Shown piece after piece: positions 6,422 to 8,309 of a stretch of 8,309 bases of DNA (the stretch's first letter is position 1; each line of letters begins with the position of its first letter). The notes beneath the pieces were generated by a model. The model was not told the origin of the DNA and made no database searches. It saw only the letters and a program-made list of their open reading frames with translations. This DNA comes from Candidatus Peribacterales bacterium (GTDB lineage: Bacteria; Patescibacteriota; Gracilibacteria; Peribacterales; Peribacteraceae). The translations under genes were made by a program, and so were the position numbers. Location of the stretch: contig JAGVCI010000125.1 in NCBI GenBank assembly GCA_020059985.1, positions 1-8,309 of the forward strand, read 5' to 3'.

Positions 6422-7195
6422 ATGGCACTTCTTTCCATCAAAAATCTTTGGGTTTCCGGAGGAGACCGAGAGATCGTGCGTGGGGTGAACCTGGAACTCG
6501 GGAAGGGCGAAGTGCATGCGATCATGGGTCCGAATGGTTCCGGGAAATCTACATTAGTAAATGTGCTGATGGGACATCCTGCATATTCGATTACCAAAGG
6601 AACGGTGCTCTACGACGGAAAAGATCTTCTGAAGATGGAAACGCATGAGCGCGCGCAGGCGGGGCTCTTCCTCGCGTTTCAGTATCCGAAAGATATCGCA
6701 GGCGTCACACTCCAGAGTTTTCTCTTTGCCGCGTACAAAGTGCAGATGGCCGCGCGGTTTCCAGACCGGAAAATATTCAATCCGTTTCGCTTCCGACAAT
6801 TCCTCGAAGAGAAGATGAACGCACTTCACATAGATCCCACATTCGCTGATCGGTTTGTGAACAAAGGGTTCTCCGGCGGAGAGAAGAAGAAAGCGGAAAT
6901 TCTTCAGATGCACGTCCTCGAACCTACTCTCGCGCTCCTCGATGAAACGGATTCCGGATTGGATGTCGATGCCCTAAAGACTGTTGCAGAGGGGATCAAT
7001 GCTGTACGTTCCCCGGATATTTCTGCTCTCGTCGTCACGCACTACGCTCGGATCCTCGATTACATCACGCCGGACCATGTCCACGTGATGGTGGCTGGGA
7101 ATATCGTCGAAAGCGGGGGAGCGGAGCTCGCTCGGGTACTCGAAAAGAAAGGATACGCCTCCTACGGATCTAGCCGCAGTATTGCGCTTGGATAA
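6422..7195 (+). CDS. sufC: SUF Fe-S cluster assembly ATPase SufC
   Basis: SufC is the soluble ABC-type ATPase that works with SufB and SufD in the scaffold complex building Fe-S clusters. The 257-residue protein shows Walker A GPNGSGKST (36-44), the Q-loop in FLAFQYPKDIAGV (Gln87), the ABC signature FSGGEKKK (150-157), Walker B LALLDETDSGLD (170-181) with catalytic Glu175, and the switch His207 in VVTHYARILDYI. The SufC-specific features FQYP, NKGFSGGEKKK and DETDSGLDVDALK separate it from ordinary transporter ATPases. The ATG at 6422 was chosen because it gives the family N-terminus (ALLSIKNLWV). A GTG at 6374 would add 16 residues unlike the family. No Shine-Dalgarno is present. Unusually, neither sufB nor sufD follows; the next genes are an unknown small protein and a SIMPL protein. 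The divergent ferredoxin is a sensible functional neighbour. Confidence 0.95.
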   Translation: MALLSIKNLWVSGGDREIVRGVNLELGKGEVHAIMGPNGSGKSTLVNVLMGHPAYSITKGTVLYDGKDLLKMETHERAQAGLFLAFQYPKDIAGVTLQSFLFAAYKVQMAARFPDRKIFNPFRFRQFLEEKMNALHIDPTFADRFVNKGFSGGEKKKAEILQMHVLEPTLALLDETDSGLDVDALKTVAEGINAVRSPDISALVVTHYARILDYITPDHVHVMVAGNIVESGGAELARVLEKKGYASYGSSRSIALG

Positions 7196-7222
7196 GAGCT
7201 AAAAACAAACACCATAAAAAAC

Positions 7223-7250
7223 TTGCGCTGGTCTTTTCTATGCGTAAAGT
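7223..7250 (+). promoter_or_regulatory. Possible promoter before the 91-residue gene
   Basis: TTGCGC (7223-7228) and TAAAGT (7245-7250) are separated by 16 bp and resemble -35 and -10 hexamers. Transcription would start near 7257, leaving about 20 nt of mostly pyrimidine leader before the ATG at 7277. The 81-bp gap after sufC is A-rich at 7200-7221 but holds no hairpin terminator, so read-through from sufC is also possible. Confidence 0.3.
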
Positions 7251-7276
7251 GTCCCGGCTTTACCCTTCTTTTTTTC

Positions 7277-7552
7277 ATGAACGAATCCCTTCAGACCTCC
7301 GCACAAAATGTCACTACTTTGAGATTTCAGAGTGGTACCGATGCCGATGATCTTCATTTGCATGTCGGATCGAAACTGCACGGTATTCCTCACCGACACG
7401 ATCGCCAGATCTCTCGCATGAGTATCTGCCCCGATACAAAAGATGTGACCGTAACGGTCAAGCACGGCACCATCCACTCTCTGCAGGAAGTTCTTCGCGA
7501 AGCCAAAGATCCTCGTTGGAACGTTTCTCTCGATTTTGAGCAGAGAGCCTAA
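7277..7552 (+). CDS. Hypothetical 91-residue protein
   Basis: A small soluble, slightly histidine-rich protein (seven His: LHLHVGSKLHGIPHRHDRQ and KHGTIHS) without cysteine clusters, signal peptide or membrane segment in the chosen form. The last third alternates strand and helix (KDVTVTVKHGTIHSLQEVLR, then EAKDPRWNVSLDFEQ), suggesting a compact alpha/beta fold. I do not recognise the family. The ATG at 7277 follows a 14-nt pyrimidine run, the same context as other starts here. An in-frame TTG at 7223 would add 18 hydrophobic residues but lies within the possible promoter, so I prefer the ATG. It sits between sufC and the SIMPL gene on the same strand; the context gives no firm job. That it is real rests on frame length and protein-like composition. 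Confidence 0.6.
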   Translation: MNESLQTSAQNVTTLRFQSGTDADDLHLHVGSKLHGIPHRHDRQISRMSICPDTKDVTVTVKHGTIHSLQEVLREAKDPRWNVSLDFEQRA

Positions 7553-7584
7553 ATTCGATGTTACTTTTCGGTTAGTGGTATCGT

Positions 7585-7630
7585 AGAGGGTAGTAGCAGA
7601 AGCAATTTCTACTTCTATCCTCTTTTCTCT
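7585..7630 (+). terminator. Terminator-like hairpin just before the SIMPL gene
   Basis: GAGGGTAGTAGCAG (7586-7599) and CTACTTCTATCCTC (7609-7622) can pair in RNA at 12 of 14 positions (one G-U, two mismatches), with one more A-U pair at 7585/7623, around a 9-nt loop. The stem runs straight into a T-rich stretch, TTTTCTCT (7623-7630), as in intrinsic terminators. It lies 32 bp after the stop of the 91-residue gene, but the T-stretch ends one base before the next ATG. It may therefore be a terminator, an attenuator, or a 5' structure in the SIMPL mRNA. Confidence 0.45.
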
Positions 7631-7631
7631 T

Positions 7632-8309
7632 ATGGCTGACACCCAAGTATTCCTCCGGCCACCCGTGTGGCTCCCCATCGTTGTAGCGCTCCTCGCAGGA
7701 GGTGCATACATCGGTGGAAAAATGATCGAGACACGTCATCTCGATCAGGTCACGATCTCCGTTTCTGGTGAAGGCAAAGTCTATGCCAACCCAGACATTG
7801 CCGAGATGACTTTTGGCGTGACGACTGGACGCATGAAGACCGCAGAGCTAGCGATGACGGAACTCGCGGAGAAGATGAACGCCGTTGTTGATGCAGCAAA
7901 GGCACAGGGCATCGAAGACAAAGACATCAATACCGAGCAGCTCTCGCTCTACCCGTCGTATGACTGGAACGAGGGTGTGCGAGCAGATGAAGGGTTCGAA
8001 GCGACCCAGAACCTGCGCGTAAAAGTTCGTGACCTCACGGAAATTGGTCAGATCCTGACCGCCGTCACTGCAGCAGGTGCCAACCAAGCAGGCGGCGTCA
8101 GCTTCACAGTTGATGATCCCGAAGAGATCCAGGCAGAGGCTCGCGAGAAGGCGATCCAAGATGCGAAAGAGAAAGCTGCAGTACTCGCAGCACAGCTCGG
8201 CAAGCGCCTCGGAAAAATGAAAGGCTTCAGTGAGGGTGGCTACTCCTACCCGTACGCACGCACGGCGATGATGGACATGGCTATGGAGGAAAAGGGCATG
8301 GCAGGATCC
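7632..8309 (+). CDS. Membrane-anchored SIMPL-domain (DUF541) protein, 3' end cut off
   Basis: The frame is open from the ATG at 7632 to the window edge, giving 226 residues without a stop. An N-terminal membrane anchor or uncleaved signal (WLPIVVALLAGGAYIGG, 13-29) puts the rest outside the cytoplasm. The SIMPL domain starts at about 40 with VTISVSGEGKVYANPDIAEM and shows the family landmarks: INTEQLSLYPSYDW, FEATQNLRVKVRDL, IGQILTAVTAAGANQAGGVS, then FTVDDPEEIQAEAREKAI and DAKEKAAVLAAQLGKRLG. Bacterial members such as YggE are linked to oxidative-stress protection and mammalian SIMPL to signalling, but the molecular activity is not established. A Tyr- and Met-rich stretch (GYSYPY...MMDMAMEEKGM) begins near the cut end. 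The start has no Shine-Dalgarno and follows a 14-nt pyrimidine run and a hairpin. Confidence 0.88.
   Translation, partial: MADTQVFLRPPVWLPIVVALLAGGAYIGGKMIETRHLDQVTISVSGEGKVYANPDIAEMTFGVTTGRMKTAELAMTELAEKMNAVVDAAKAQGIEDKDINTEQLSLYPSYDWNEGVRADEGFEATQNLRVKVRDLTEIGQILTAVTAAGANQAGGVSFTVDDPEEIQAEAREKAIQDAKEKAAVLAAQLGKRLGKMKGFSEGGYSYPYARTAMMDMAMEEKGMAGS

Noticed and set aside
7240..7380. Short open frame starting at the ATG at 7240 (after TTTTCT), overlapping the 91-residue gene
   Set aside because: Only about 40 codons, out of frame with the more protein-like 7277-7552 frame, and its ATG lies within the possible -10 region.
7238..7711. 157-codon minus-strand frame over the 91-residue gene and the SIMPL start
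   Set aside because: It overlaps the well-supported SIMPL N-terminus and a hairpin, and its translation shows no domain features.
1..8309. Possible novel defence, mobile or CRISPR system
   Set aside because: No repeats with regular spacing, transposase, integrase, nuclease or toxin-antitoxin signatures were seen; the gene content is housekeeping plus surface and unknown proteins.

Overview
The window looks like an ordinary chromosomal segment from a small-genome bacterium. My best guess is Patescibacteria (Candidate Phyla Radiation), possibly a Peribacteria-like lineage. Three things suggest this: a secreted protein that joins a TIMP/NTR-like CxC N-terminus to a CTMDAKMCPDG...GPTCEFAPCP-type linker and SLH repeats (a combination I associate with Patescibacteria); start codons that all lack a Shine-Dalgarno sequence, several of them preceded by long pyrimidine runs; and very compact gene packing. 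This placement is inference from memory, not from a search. TGA acts as a normal stop at the ends of secA and the SLH gene, so code 25 (TGA = Gly) is unlikely.

Layout. Positions 1-174 are the 3' end of an unrecognised plus-strand gene. A 182-bp gap with a 26-bp perfect palindrome (282-307) leads to secA (357-3053), the complete translocase motor with a C-terminal zinc-binding SEC-C tail. An 89-bp gap with a possible TAGAAT -10 element precedes the exported SLH protein (3143-4195). Only 18 bp after its stop, and in the same frame, comes the DNA polymerase III delta-prime subunit holB (4214-5176). The two plus genes face a two-gene minus-strand unit, [2Fe-2S] ferredoxin (6324-6034) then a membrane-anchored TPR protein (6003-5173). 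The holB and TPR stop codons overlap in one TTAA.

The ferredoxin is divergent from sufC (6422-7195), the ATPase of the SUF Fe-S cluster assembly machine. Their 97-bp shared upstream region holds nearly identical 12-bp boxes in mirror orientation, each directly before a start codon. Then come an unrecognised 91-residue protein (7277-7552), a terminator-like hairpin (7585-7630), and the start of a membrane-anchored SIMPL/DUF541 protein (7632 to the window edge, cut off).

Functionally the window mixes housekeeping parts: protein export (SecA), a cell-surface protein that would itself use Sec export (SLH), replication clamp loading (HolB) and Fe-S metabolism (ferredoxin and SufC). No rRNA, tRNA, CRISPR array, insertion sequence or phage gene was seen. 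There is no gene-free stretch over 300 bases; the longest gap is 182 bp before secA. I see no obvious new defence or mobile system. The most unusual items are the surface-protein architecture, the mirrored boxes between ferredoxin and sufC, the perfect palindrome before secA, and the uniform absence of Shine-Dalgarno sequences.
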